A stretch of DNA of 64,000 bases from Archivesica marissinica (taxonomy: Eukaryota; Mollusca; Bivalvia; Venerida; Vesicomyidae): contig CM026400.1 of the NCBI GenBank assembly GCA_014843695.1, forward strand, positions 47,556,221-47,620,220, written 5' to 3'. Shown here piece after piece: positions 24,150-36,131 of the stretch (positions are counted from its first letter, which is position 1; each line of letters starts with the position of its first letter). The notes beneath the pieces were generated by a model. The model saw nothing but the letters and a program-made list of their open reading frames with translations, searched no databases and was not told where the DNA came from. The position numbers were made by a program, and so were the translations under genes.

Positions 24150-24584
24150 GGGCTCCATGAGTTTATGGAAATAGGGACAGAACTAAGACTGGAGGAGGGC
24201 TTATTTTTGTGGATGTCTCGAAGACCTAAATGATGATAAGAGTTCTATAAGAGAACTAGTGACTGTTTCATATTAGGGGATATTATAGGTTACTAGTGAT
24301 GAATGAGGTTTCTGCAAAAGGGGAAAGAACTTTGAATATGTTAGGGGTTATATGTGGAGATCTGATGCTTGAGGTTTCTGCAAAAGAACTTTGAATGTGT
24401 CGGGGGTTATATGTAGAGATCTGATGCCAACGATGTAGAGATTACAACTGCTGGAAGAGACAGGACCGTAATTAGATAGGAGAGTTGGTTAATCTCGGAC
24501 ATGTGGTTAATCTCGGACAACTTGCTGGTTGTATATGTACATAATTATACCGTGTAATATTATATGTATGATGTTTCCGTGTAT
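24150..24584 (+). other. POLE3 3' flank / probable 3' UTR
   Basis: No coding region. Two related phrases, GGTTTCTGCAAAAG...GAACTTTGAATATGT (24309) and GGTTTCTGCAAAAGAACTTT (24372), form a ~62-bp tandem duplication. No clear AATAAA signal was identified. Confidence 0.5.
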
Positions 24585-26060
24585 CGGCATTTCATCTCCT
24601 CGTTGGATTTTGTTTAGTTGTGCATATTGTAGATCCATGCTTCATCATTGAAACCCCTGGTTGCTTTAAAAAACAAACCATTCTTTTGGCATTTCAAATG
24701 CAGGCCATCGATATAGGGTGATTTGTGCAAAGATTAATTGAGAAATTGTTTTACAAATAAGTATCCATTGATCATATACTGTAGGGAGATCTGTCGATAT
24801 AGTTGTTGTTTCTCCTTTGCACAACATGCTAGCAATTTTATTCAACAAGTGTTGGGATTGCTGGCTTGTTGAGTTGGTCGCCAAACCCGATTATGCGTGA
24901 CATATAAAAGTTTTGACTGCACATCCCACTTTGTTGTATTCACATTTCTTAATCGACTGTCAACTATATAGAGAGAAGGGTGAATTTCACCCTTCATGTC
25001 CTATACACCACATTGATGGTTGCTTGTTTGGGCGCCTGATGTGAGCTCAGCTTGGCTGCTATTCATCAGATAGTGATATGAAAAGACGACACGGAAAACG
25101 ATCACAAATTTAATTTTTTTCTCAAACACAAGTATATATTAACGTACACCTATTATACAAAATAAACATTGAAATTTTGAGATGAAACCGTGACCCCAAC
25201 CAACCACCACCACAGTTTCATGTCCAGGATCGCAGCCATTTGCCTATACAAATTGTAGTACAGCAAACATTCCAATTGGCTACCTGTATTTTGTCGTGAT
25301 AAACAAGGTTTTTTGTACGAGATCTAATAACACAATAGCAATACTACAACATTTCTACATAATACTACAGCTTTCAAACAATTTATACTACGTTCTATAG
25401 TCGCGTAAAACATGGATCATTATTTTGACTGTTTTAGAACGAAAGTCGGGGTGACATTTCTTGCATCATGTGTTGCCAATTTATATTGAAACTTGTCTTA
25501 AACATGACAATACAGTTACGAGCTTGGAGCTCGGGCACATTTGGGGGTACTAGTATATATATACTAGTACCCCCAAATCCCTATGTATTCCCTGTGGAAA
25601 CATTCATGTCAGAGACTGCCTTTAGGAGAAAATAGTGTGTTGCATACATAACTGGTATATAGTTGTACAAGTGGAAAGAACGGGTCGGCAATAGTAAAAC
25701 AGTGGAAAGAACGGGTCGGCAATAGTAAGTACATGCTTGAAACACCAAGATCTAACATTTGTTATATAGTCTCAATCTGTGAAAAATAAAATGTGTAAAA
25801 ATGATCCAAAAATTGGTGTAAATATTGCCTTAAAAATGCACCAGGTTGCAACTCGGCTCGGTAGCGTGTGAATGCCGGTTACGGAGAGCACTGGGAGCTG
25901 TCTGTTACAATGGGTCATAGGAGGGATTATCGCGGAAGTACTTGGCTCTGTTTGGGTAACATACCGACGATGAAATAGTATTTTGAAATTTCAGGTCATC
26001 ATTGATTGGCCAGTGTGTCCGACGAAATTTATATATAAACGTTGCCACTGTTCTGGTACA
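24585..26060. repeat. Duplicated segment, copy A (uninterrupted)
   Basis: Aligns colinearly with 29304-29590 followed by 35399-36835 (copy B), with many small indels. Shared landmarks include TCGTTGGATTTTGTTTAG, GATCATATACTGTAGGGAG, GGTCGCCAAACCCGATTATG, AAAAGACGACACGGAAAACG and GGCCAGTGTGTCCGACGAAA. It holds the empty-site counterpart of the LINE insertion (GCAATTTTATTCAA at 24832-24845, once only). It carries only two copies of the 31-bp unit that is expanded in copy B. It is non-coding. Confidence 0.92.
25539..25578. mobile_element. Perfect 40-nt palindrome, deletion remnant of hAT-like MITE
   Basis: ATTTGGGGGTACTAGTATAT and its exact inverse form a 40-nt perfect palindrome. The flanks CGGGCAC and CCCTATG resemble the terminus of the hAT-like MITE at 58562-59184 (CACAGGGATTCGGCACGTTT). 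The element interior is missing. Confidence 0.8.
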
Positions 26061-26466
26061 TAATTTTATTACGTCACATAACTTCCGTGCTCAAATGAGA
26101 TGCGCGCCTGAGCGTATCGATTTTATCAGTGTGCCTATAGTATCGGTCGAGAGTAGACGTGTCTCTACCTCGATATATCAGTACGACAATGATAAACGTA
26201 GTTTGTCAAGGTTTAGTCTAAACCTATGTCAAAAGTTTCATCACGTGTTGAATTAAATTGTTACGTTGTAACAATTACTGTCTAGAAACTGTTTTCACAT
26301 ATAGATAATTGATTTATATTGTACAGTTTGTTTGAAAAAGGGTGTTGTGCATGAAATGCCTTCATGTGGTGAGGGTTTACGGTTGTCATTGTTCATACCT
26401 GTTTTTGGTATTTAAAAAAGAAATCGACACGAAATTTTTCTTTCTCACCATATAAATTTGTGAAAT

Positions 26467-27188
26467 ATGGCCGAGGCTGCGGTGTTGGCAAAGAAAACGA
26501 GTCAGACAATTAAGGGCAGTCAGAATACTGCCACGAACGCCAAGTCCACGACCGATAAACGTGAAATGACTGGTAAGCGTGAAACGTCCGTGACTGGCAC
26601 GAGTTCAAAACAAGCTAGTAGGGTCAGTAGCTCGCCTGCTTATGATGGTTCTAAGCATGATAGAACGCAGCTTGAAATTTTGCAAATTCTGCAGACAATT
26701 AAGGGCAGTCAGAAAGCGCAGGAAGAGCGCCTGCATCAATTGGAAGCCTCTATGTCGTATGAGGACGAGTTTCCACAGTATGAACAAATGGATGATTATG
26801 ATAATACATGTATGTCAGAATATGACACGAATTTGCCGTCTAATGCTGAGCAAACCTCGCACGAGAATGTGTCCGGTTTATTTAAAAATTTCTGCTCCAA
26901 ATATGACCTCATTGAAGCAACAGATCCTATCGTAGATGGAGATTTGGCCAGTTTAATCAATTCAGAGAAGGCATTTCAGAAGAAAAATATCGAAGTCTTA
27001 TGAAGACTATTAACAGACCTGACAATTGTAGTAGTTTGGTGAAAACAAAGGTCAATTCGTTGGTTTGGAACAGACTTTCTCCGCCAATGCAGACCTCGGA
27101 TCGAAAAATGCAGAACTTACAAGAAGCTGTGATCAAATCTAGTATACTGATTACAAAATTACTCCACCATACGTCAAACAAAAATTGA
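26467..27188 (+). pseudogene. Gag-like ORF of DIRS-like element, frameshifted
   Basis: The 178-codon frame 26467-27003 is low-complexity (Ser/Thr/Lys-rich) at its start. It then has a coiled-coil-prone segment (TQLEILQILQTIK, EERLHQLEASM). A second frame, 27000-27188, continues with WNRLSPPMQTSDRKMQNLQE, a segment like the conserved block of DIRS-type gag proteins. The overlap of the two frames indicates a frameshift near 27000. Confidence 0.6.
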
Positions 27189-27312
27189 CAATGATGACAT
27201 AGAAATGGGCACAGATGCCCCGAGTTTGTTAGGACATGCAAACAAGAAATGGGCACAGATGCCCCGAGTTTGTTAGGTCATGCAAACAAGTTGATCAATA
27301 ACGGGCGAAAAG

Positions 27313-27808
27313 AAGAGTGATTTAAATAGGGAGTTCCACTAACTGTGTACATCAAATCACAAATAGGGAGTTCCACATCTGTGTACATCAAATCACAAAT
27401 AGGGAGTTCCACTATCTGTGTACATCAAATCACAAATAGGGAGTTCCACTATCTGTGTACATCAAATCACAAATAGGGAGTTCCACTATCTGTGTACATC
27501 AAATCACAAATAGGGAGTTCCACTATCTGTGTACATCAAATCACAAATAGGGAGTTCCACTATCTGTGTACATCAAATCACAAATAGGGAGTTCCACTAT
27601 CTGTGTACATCAAATCACAAATGGGGAGTTCCACTATCTGTGTACATCAAATCACAAATGGGGAGTTCCACTATCTGTGTACATCAAATCACAAATAGGG
27701 AGTTCCACTATCTGTGTACATCAAATCACAAATAGGGAGTTCCACTATCTGTGTACATCAAATCACAAATAGGGAGTTCCACTATCTGTGTACATCAAAT
27801 CACAAATT
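27313..27808 (+). repeat. 37-bp minisatellite (~13 copies) inside DIRS-like relic
   Basis: Unit ATAGGGAGTTCCACTATCTG + TGTACATCAAATCACAA (37 bp). It is preceded at 27195-27290 by a two-copy repeat of GAAATGGGCACAGATGCCCC-containing sequence. Copies are nearly identical, suggesting recent expansion. Confidence 0.96.
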
Positions 27809-28059
27809 CACTGACAATCTATATGGCGATGACATCTGTAAATCGGTGAAAGAAATTCAAGATATGAATAAGATCTACAGAAACAACTACATGTACAATC
27901 AGTCGTAATCAAAACTACCGTCTGGGTGGACGTCCATACGTACAGAGAGGCGTGTGTCTAAACCACGAGGTAGAGGATATGTCGGGACATCGTCAAAAAA
28001 CGTCACACAGGAGCCAACCAAGCATTAAAATCGGTAAGTGATTATGCTGGTAGATTGAA

Positions 28060-29340
28060 ACATGTTAAAAATTGGAGAGTTTACATCAGATCCAAATATA
28101 CTTGACATTGTGCAGAATTGTCACATTGAGTTAAATATTGATGTTGAAGCGATAACATTCCCAAATGTACGAAATAACATTTATTCAGAGAAAGAAAAAA
28201 TGATAGTTGACAAATGAAATTAAACAGCTGCTTGAACTTGGTGTACTTGTCAGAGTATCACATGAAGCTGGTGAAGTAATCTCTCCAATTTTTACTGTTC
28301 AACCAAGAAAAACGGTGAATACAGATTGATATTGAATCTTAAAGCATTCAATGAATATGTTACATATCACCATTTCAAAATGGACACTTGAATCTGCTTT
28401 AAAAATGATTTAACAAAGGTGATTATATGGCGTCAGTTGATCTGCGACACGCCTATTATTCTGTACCTATATGGCGTCAGTTGATCTGCGACACGCCTAT
28501 TATTCTGTACCAATCGCAAAAGAACATCAAAAGTATTTGCGTTTTTCTTGGGATAATGTATTATGTCAATATACTTGTCTTCCAAATGGTATTGGGTCGG
28601 CTCCTAGAATGTTTACTAAGTTGTTGAAACCTGTTTATTCAAATCTGAAAGAAAGAGGTCACAAAAATGCATGTTATATTGATGATTCTTTACTAGCAAG
28701 TGAATCATATGCTGAATGCCAGACAAATGTCGATGATACTGTTTCTCTTATGTCAACAGTAGGGTTTGTTGTTCATGTAGAGAAGTCAGTACTGTTTCCT
28801 ACCAGAAAAATATGCTTTTTAGGCAATGATATCGATTCGGAAACCATGACACTTTACCAAATGATAAGGTATTGTCGATTGTATCGGCCTGCAGGAATCT
28901 ATATAACAGAACTTCAGCTACAATTAGGGAAGTAGCTCGTGTTTTAGGTTTGATGGTGTCCACGTTCTCTGCAATTCAATTTGCCTCATTATATTATCGA
29001 ACAATTGAGCATGCTAAGATAGAGCAGTTGAAAAAACAGAAGGGTAATTTTGATGCATGTATGCTCGTAAGTAGTGCCATCAAATCTGAGTTGTTATGGT
29101 GGATAAACAATTTATTTTGTCAGAAGAGAGACAGCTTGCATGGCAATCCAGACATTGTTCTAGTCGCAGATGCTTCAGGAAAAGGATGACTGTATACTGT
29201 GACTGTTCAATCGGTGGTCGATGGAACAAAACTGAGGCAGATAACCACATCAACTATCTTGAGTTGTTAGCAATGTTTTATGCACTAAAGGCATTTTGCA
29301 GATGGCATTTCATCTCCAAATCCCCCTCGTTGGATTTTGT
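28060..29340 (+). pseudogene. Reverse transcriptase / RNase H of DIRS-like element, broken
   Basis: Segments in several frames show an N-terminal EIKQLLELGVLVRVSHEAGE block, VDLRHAYYSVPI (first catalytic Asp region), LPNGIGSAPRMFTKLLKPV, CYIDDSLL near 28675 (the catalytic DD) and FLGNDIDSETMTL. Then comes an RNase H start, LVADASGKG, near 29160-29190, and NYLELLAMFYALKAF near 29255. The order and motif style match DIRS-type polymerases. A 44-bp tandem duplication at 28426-28512 shifts the frame within the catalytic block. Confidence 0.75.
28426..28512 (+). repeat. 44-bp tandem duplication in the RT
   Basis: ATATGGCGTCAGTTGATCTG... is repeated immediately, so the VDLRHAYYSVPI-coding segment occurs twice. 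44 bp is not a multiple of three, so the second copy is out of frame with the first. Confidence 0.93.
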
Positions 29341-29590
29341 TTAGTTGTGCATATTGTAGATCCATGCTTCATCATTGAAACCCCTGGTTGCTTTAAAAAA
29401 CAAACCATTCTTTTGGCATTTCAAATGCAGGCCATCGATATAGGGTACTACTAATTGTGATTTGTGCAAAAGATTAATTGAGAAATTGTTTTACAAATTA
29501 AGTATCCATTGATCATATATATACTGTAGGGAGATCTGTCGATATAGTTGTTGTTTCTCCTGTGCACAACATGCTAGCAATTTTATTCAA
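29304..29590. repeat. Duplicated segment, copy B left arm
   Basis: Matches 24585-24845 (copy A) apart from short insertions. It ends with GCAATTTTATTCAA (29577-29590), the left target-site duplication of the LINE. Its left junction abuts the RNase H frame of the DIRS-like relic. Confidence 0.92.
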
Positions 29591-29805
29591 ATGAATGGTG
29601 TTTTACGGCGCATCGACATCTAAGGTCATGTAGCGCGCATTAAAGTTATGTTTATTGTCGAGTGTATGAAATAAAATTCTATATAAGTATATGCATTACG
29701 TAAAAATTAATACTAAGAAGTTATAAAGACGTAAGATTAATTACAGGTAATATATGAATGAATGATTACTACAAAGGCATGATTAACAATTGATATCACA
29801 GCTTA

Positions 29806-32800
29806 TTATAAATTCCTATTGCCTTGATAAATGATATGATGGACTCTACTCTGATAAGAGTCGAAGAGTTTTTTAATGTTGTCCACATTGTAGTACTGCA
29901 ACCGGATTGGTTGAAGGTCAACACAGTGTATTAAGATATGCTCCACCGTGTATAGAGTATTGCATGGGATACATTCTGGTGCATCATCTCGTGACAACAG
30001 CCATGAATGTGATATTCGAGAATGACCAATCCTGAGACGGGCAAGAATGACTTCTTCTCGACGAATAGGCCTGTAAATTGGGCACCATTCGCCAAGTGTT
30101 GGTTTGATCGAATGAAGTTTGTTAAAAATTTCACCATCCCATTGGGCCTGCCAAGAGGATTGAATTAAGGTAAGAATTGTAGACTTAAAATCGGTATAAC
30201 ACACTTTAATCCTAGAAATTGGTAATGACAAAGCCAGCTTTGCATTCTGGTCAGCCATTTCATTACCTTTTATACCCATATGACTCGGAAGCCAGCAGAA
30301 CACAAATGTATTTGTTTCTGAAAGGGAAGAAATCCTTTCAAGCAAAGTACAAACAATAGGATTTTCAAACTTCATAATACAAAGCCTGTAAAACAGACAA
30401 GGAATCAGAGAAAATGATATATTGAACATAGTGTGATTCCACTGCAAGATCTAGAGCGAGATCTATGGCCTTCAGTTCGGCAGAGAAAATTGAGGACTTG
30501 TTTGGAAGTCTACATTTCCGATTTTTATTCCCAAAGATTGCTGCTGACGCAACAGTGTCACCAGCTTTTGAACCATCTGGGTATATGGCTTTGAAGTCAG
30601 AATAAAATTCCCTGGCTCCTGTCTGTAATAGACTTTTTATCAGAAGTGAGATCGAAGCGAAACTCGGCAGTTTTAAGGGTCCAAGGAGGAGAATCTGGGA
30701 TTTTATACTGTGCAATAGATTTCATGTCAATATGTAGGTCATCTAGACATTGTTCCATGCATATACCTAGTGGGGCAATTGCTCTCGGTTTTCTTTGAAA
30801 CTGCACTTTAAATTGGGGTTGAAAGACCACTTTGTGAGCTCTAAGGATTTGACTTGAGTTTCAGTAGGTATTGAAGAGCTAGCTTCTGTCGTCTAGCATA
30901 CAGAGAGGGTTCATTTGCTTCAGCATAACGACTTAACAGGGGAAGTTCTGAAAGCTCCAAGGACTAATCGTAGACCTTGATTATGTATAGGATCAAGTAT
31001 TTTCAGGTACGATTTTCGTGCAGAACCGTAAATTATCGAACCGTAATCCAGCTTAGAGCGAACCAATGACCGATAGAGCCGTAGAAGTACCTTTCTATCA
31101 GCTCCCCAATCGGAATGTGCCACAACCTTTAAAATATTTAGAGCTTCTTGACATTTCTTTTTTAAATTATTGATATGAGGAATGAATGAGAGTTTTTTAT
31201 CAAAGATAACACCTAAAAATTTGTATTCTGAGACTACTTCTACACGTGAGCCATCCAGGTAAATTTCTGGTTCTGGATGAAGTCCACGTAGATTACAAAA
31301 ATGCATACATTTAGTTTTTGATTTAGAAAATTAAAAACCATTTTCATCCGACCAAGTCTGAAGTTTATTCAGACATTGCTGGAGTTGGCGTTCTATTATG
31401 TTCATATTACTAGACCTGAAGCAAATAACAAAATCATCTACATAAAGGGAGCACTCAACCCCTGGATTTATTGATTTAACAATATTGTTTATCTTAATAC
31501 TAAACAATGTAACGGACAAAATACAACCCTGTGGTACACTCATCTGCTGTTCCCGAGCATCTGATAGGGTATTACAAACACGAACGTCTTTCATTTAAAA
31601 ATGCAGAAATAAATAATGGTAGGCGTCCTCCTCTGAGGTCAAAGTCGTGAAGATCTTTTAAAATGCCATATTTCCAGGTTGTGTCATAAGTACTCTCAAG
31701 GTCGAAAAATACTGAAGCAACATGTTGTTTATTGACAAAGCCCTCTCTTATAAATGTTTCGAAACGAACTAGATGATCCAGTGTGCTTCGCTGCTGACGA
31801 AAGCCACTCTGGACATTAACAATTAAATGATTTGATTCGAGAAACCATACAAGCCGGTTGTTTACCATTCGTTCCATAGTTTTACATATACAACTTGTTA
31901 ACGCTATGGGTCTATAGTTGTTTGGATCCTTTTTATCCTTATCTGGTTTTGGTATTGGGATGACTAAAGCCTCCCTCCAAGATGTAGGAAACTCACCAGT
32001 TTGCCATATAGAATTAAACATGTCCAATAAGATAAAGAGGGAGGAGCTAGGTAGATGTTTTAAGAATTGATAGTGGATTTTATCTGGACCTGGGGATGTA
32101 TCATGTGCTTTTGACAAAGCAGACTATAGTTCTTTAAGATTAAATAGTTTGTTGTAATGTTCTTTGTTCTTTGAATTGAAGTTTAGTTTTTTCTTTTCTT
32201 TAGTGTCTGAATTTCTGAAATTTTTCTGAATAATTATTTGCTGATGATTTTTGTGCAAATGTTTCTGCTAAGGTGTTTGAAATTTCCAGAGGTGTGGTGA
32301 TTTGTTTGTTGTTTGCAGTGATGGTTAATAGGTGAAGTACCTTTGCCATTAATTTTTCTTATCATGTTCCAGATTTTCTTAGTTGTTGTTCTGTTATTTA
32401 GTCTTGAGATGTATTGTTTCCAACATGTGCGTTTGCTGCTTTGTATTGTACGTCGTGCTTTTGCTCTATATATGCGAATGTTGTTTAAATTTTCTGTGGT
32501 GGGTCTCAAATTGAATTTTCTTATGGCCGATTTCCTATTTTGGATGGCTTTCTTACAATCATCATCATACCAGGGTTTGTATGGTCTTTGGATTAGGTGA
32601 AGTCTGAGATATGGATTGTTCTGCTGCTTTTATTAGTAATGTAGTGAATAGCTGTGTTTGATCACGACAATCCTTGAATGTTTCATATGAAATTGTTTGT
32701 TCACAAAGTTGTTGGAATTTAGTCCAATTTGCTTTAGAAAGTTTCCATCTTCTGGGTATGAGGATGGGGAAGTGGTCGCTTCCGTGGAGATCATCATCGA

Positions 32801-33366
32801 CTTTCCATGAGAAATCTGGAAGTATGACTGGGCTACATAGTGTAAGATCTATTGCAGAATAGGATCCTGTTCCTGGGTGTAAATATGTTTTGGAAGATGG
32901 ATCGTTCATGTAAGAAAGAGAATTATCAGAGATTTGATTTGTATTATTACAACCCCAGATGATGTTATGTGCATTGAAATCACCTATTAGAATATATGGA
33001 GTGGGTAATTGTATTATAAGATCATTCAGCCTATGTTCTTCAATTGGTTTACTTGGGGGAAGATATAGTGAACACAGTGTGATAGTGCTATGTAATGACA
33101 GTCTTACAGCAACAGCTTGTAAGTTTGTATTTAACAGTAATTCCTTATGCGGAACACTATTATTGACGATGATAGATACCCCACCCTGGGCTTTATCACC
33201 TTCACTGTATATTTTATTGAAAATGGTGTGATGTTTTATAGAAATTGTATCATTTTGTTTCTTGAAGGCATAACACAGCAGGTTTATGTTCTTGCACTAA
33301 AAGAGAAAGCTCTGCAAAATTAGATTTTAAACTTCGACAATTCTACTGGATAATTCCATTGGCCAT
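29806..33366 (-). pseudogene. LINE ORF2: endonuclease, reverse transcriptase, RNase H (broken)
   Basis: Starts MANGIIQ at 33366 but has an in-frame TAG at 33345-33343, where relatives have the Trp of QWNCRSL. The endonuclease ends with SAIDLTLCS and DLHGSDHFPI (about 32850-32760). The RT shows TSPGPDKI, NYRPIALTSC, QSGFRQQRSTLDHL, the catalytic YVDD near 31445, and KFLGVIFD. RNase H begins YPDGSKAG near 30580 and includes WLPSHMGIKGNEMAD near 30290. It ends with a zinc-binding-like tail (CIPCNTLYTVEHILIHC) and a stop at 29806. At least five frameshifts or stops interrupt it. One RT position reads FDLESTYDTTW where the family usually has a Lys-Ala-Tyr block. Confidence 0.93.
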
Positions 33367-33615
33367 TATGGAGAGATTAATTATTAAAAATACTATACCG
33401 ATATTTACATAATTATTATTCATTATATTAAGTGGCATCCTGCCACGACTGGAGGTTCTTGCTCCAGTCATCCTTACCATCGTGCCAGACCATAGACTCG
33501 GACTTGTCAGTCTGATGCCTCGCCCTCCAGATTGTCATCGTCCGTGTCCAAATCCGAGTATCTATTGCTTGTAGACACTGGACTGGACACTGCGTGTTTA
33601 TCTGTTTGTATAGGT

Positions 33616-34866
33616 TTAGTTTTCTGCTGTCTGGAAGTGACAACAGATTGCTTTTTTTGTTGAAGTTGATGCTTGTTGAGCTGTAGATTCTCTTTTAGTA
33701 GGTATTGGTTTTGATGAAGTTGATGTTGTTTTTGGTTGAATGTGTTTTTCTTGTGTATTGTTGTTTCGAGTGTTTTTTGTTGTTGGATTCTTGTTTATGT
33801 TTGTTTTTGCTTGTTTTTGTTTGTCTGCTGTAGGTTTAGGTGTTTGTGGTGTATTTTGATTTGTAAGCGTAGGTTTAGGTGTTTGTGGTGTATTTTGATT
33901 TGTAAGCTGGTCAAGATGAGAAGAACTGTCAGAACTAGGGAATAACTGCATTATTTCTGTTTTTTTGTCTGGAAAGATTTGGCAAAGTTTGGTCAACAAG
34001 TTTTTGCAAGTTTTGCATTCAACAGAAGCTGTTTTAGCAACACTTGCATAGCTTGGCTGATTTTCGGATTTGTACCGAGATTCATAAATCTTTCTTGCAT
34101 CCTGGAATGAAATGTTTTCCGAATATTTGATCTTAACAATTTCTTTTTTCCAGGAGTCACAGTCTTTAGAATTGGATATATGATCAGCGCCACAATTGGC
34201 GCATTTATTTGTGTTGGGGCAGTTGTTCTCTTGATGTTGTGGAGCAGTCTCAGCACACTTGGAGCATACAGACTCGTTCCGACACCTATCCTCATGATGA
34301 CCATACCTCTGGCATTTAAAGCATCTAAGAGGGTTAGGTACATATATGTCGACGGTGACAATCTGGTAGCCGACTTTGATACGTGACGGGATGACTGGTG
34401 TGTCACATGTAATTATATATGTGTTTGTGGTTTTTATTTCGTTGTTACGTTTTATCGATATTCTCTTCACGTCAATGATCCCTTGACTTGACAAACCTTC
34501 TTTGATCTCATCCAAAGAGCAGGAAGATAATTCCCTGCACCTGATGACACCTTTGGATGAGTTCAAAGATTTGTGGGGACTGACCTTCACAGAATGTCCA
34601 AAGAAGGTGTTCGTTGATAATAAATTCTGAGATTGAGCTTTTGAAGTAATTTCAACCAAAAGACTTCCATTTCGAAGACTTTTAACAGATTTAGGTGTAC
34701 CTAGGATAGATTTCATTTGCTTTTCAATGACGAAAGGGGAAATGTTTGTGATAGGTTTTGAACTGTCTACAGCCTCAATGAGAATGAAGTTCACTCTCTG
34801 TTGTTCAACAGAATCATCATCAGATTCACTTAGTGCACGCTTGGCTTTTTTTTGGGTGGAACTCAT
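33616..34866 (-). CDS. LINE ORF1 (gag-like, zinc knuckles)
   Basis: About 416 codons from the Met at 34866 (MSSTQKKAKRAL). An upstream in-frame Met at 34956 is less likely, since it adds an unrelated leader. ORF1 proteins bind the element RNA. Three CCHC-type knuckles occur in the middle: CFKCQRYGHHEDRC, CSKCAETAPQHQENNC and CANCGADHISNSKDC. A preceding domain contains RNGSLLVEITSKAQ. The C-terminal region is Gln/Thr/Pro-rich and includes two tandem LTNQNTPQTPKPT units. The expected C-terminus (through WSKNLQSWQDAT) is in another frame at 33643-33428, so a frameshift near 33620 truncates it. Confidence 0.88.
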   Translation of the reverse strand: MSSTQKKAKRALSESDDDSVEQQRVNFILIEAVDSSKPITNISPFVIEKQMKSILGTPKSVKSLRNGSLLVEITSKAQSQNLLSTNTFFGHSVKVSPHKSLNSSKGVIRCRELSSCSLDEIKEGLSSQGIIDVKRISIKRNNEIKTTNTYIITCDTPVIPSRIKVGYQIVTVDIYVPNPLRCFKCQRYGHHEDRCRNESVCSKCAETAPQHQENNCPNTNKCANCGADHISNSKDCDSWKKEIVKIKYSENISFQDARKIYESRYKSENQPSYASVAKTASVECKTCKNLLTKLCQIFPDKKTEIMQLFPSSDSSSHLDQLTNQNTPQTPKPTLTNQNTPQTPKPTADKQKQAKTNINKNPTTKNTRNNNTQEKHIQPKTTSTSSKPIPTKRESTAQQASTSTKKAICCHFQTAEN

Positions 34867-36002
34867 AATAGTAATATATAGTTCATCGTCAATGCTCCCC
34901 ACCCGTCTCAGAGCCCAACAAGAGAACATGATCTGGGGAAATCCATCACAGATCATGACAGGGATACATCAATGATATACTCAGAATGAAAGGACTAGAC
35001 CGGACAAGTGTATTCCCACAGAAGGTCCTACCAAGTTTAGACTATCCTTGGGAGGTTACAAAAGTCAATCAAACTTTCACCCGATTAGCCCATGAGCCAC
35101 CGCCTTCTAGGGCATCAAAAAGAAGACAATGAAAGAGTATAAATATTTAGAGAATCAATATTTGTTTTCAAGACAAATTTTGAAAATATGTGATTGATCA
35201 AGGACGGGCATTCCTGACCTCCCGTTTAACCCAACTTAAGGCCGAAGTGGTGTGTTGTGGAAACAGGGTATTATTTGCCAACACTGATGCTACTCAACCA
35301 CCAGGATCCTCTCATCAGGCGACACAGGCACATTTGGGGGGGTTGTACCCCTCTGTAGTGCGACAGCTGGGATATTCTAACCCCTGCCCAGCTGGGGGGC
35401 AATTTTATTCAACAAGTGTTGGGATTGTTGAGTTGGTCGCCAAACCCGATTATGCGTGACATATAAAAGTTTTGACTTCACATTTCTTAATCGACTATAT
35501 ATTTCACCCTTCATGTCCTATACACCACACTGATGGTTGCTTGTTTGGGCGCTATTCATCGGATAGTGATATGAAAAGACGACACGGAAAACGATCACAA
35601 ATTTTATTATTTTCTCAAACATAAGTATATATTAACGTACACCTATTATACAAAATAAGCATCGAAATGAAACAGTGACAATCCCAACCACCACCATAGT
35701 AGCCGATAGTTTCATGTCCAGGATCACAACAATTTGCATATTAATGTTTATACAAATAGTACAGCAAACGTTCCAATTGGCTTGATGCCATAATAAACAA
35801 GGTTTTTGGTACTAGATCTAATAACACAATAGCAATACTACAACATGTGTGAAGCGAATAGGTACCCATATAAAATCGGTAATATCTAATCCTGTAGCTT
35901 TCAAAACAATTTATTTATACTACACGACAATACAGTTACCTACACGAGCTGGGAGCTCAGTGTTCTCCGGAAGCCACGGCGGCCGGCGATTTCGTTTATA
36001 TC

Positions 36003-36082
36003 ACAGGGATTCGGCACGTTTGGGGGTACTAGTACAAATTTTGAGTAGTAGTAGTACCCCCAAACGTGCCGAATCCCTATGC
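36003..36082. mobile_element. hAT-like MITE remnant, fold-back
   Basis: CACAGGGATTCGGCACGTTT... at 36003 is inverted at ...AAACGTGCCGAATCCCT near 36079, separated by a ~15-nt core. Arms are about 30 nt and match the ends of the complete element at 58562-59184. Confidence 0.85.
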
Positions 36083-36131
36083 ATGCACCGTAACAGTTTC
36101 ATGTCAGTGTGTTGCATACATAACTGGTATA

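Larger units (their letters stand above)
26467..29310 (+). mobile_element. DIRS-like retrotransposon relic 1
   Basis: In order: a gag-like frame (26467-27188 with a frameshift), a 37-bp minisatellite (27313-27808), and a reverse transcriptase/RNase H region (about 28060-29300) with several frameshifts. Elements of this order integrate with a tyrosine recombinase instead of a DDE integrase. No recombinase domain is visible here, because copy B of the duplicated segment takes over at 29304. Terminal repeats were not found. Confidence 0.7.
29591..35398 (-). mobile_element. Near full-length Nimb-like non-LTR retrotransposon (LINE), 5.8 kb
   Basis: Flanked by a 14-bp target-site duplication, GCAATTTTATTCAA (29577-29590 and 35399-35412). 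The unoccupied paralogue in copy A has this site once. In minus-strand order: a 5' UTR from 35398, ORF1 with CCHC zinc knuckles, then ORF2 with AP endonuclease, reverse transcriptase and RNase H. A short 3' end reads GGCGCCGTAAAACACCAT-like at the 29591 side with no poly(A). The RNase H places it in the I group, and the overall design fits Nimb elements known from molluscs and fishes. ORF2 is broken, so the copy is dead. Confidence 0.93.
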
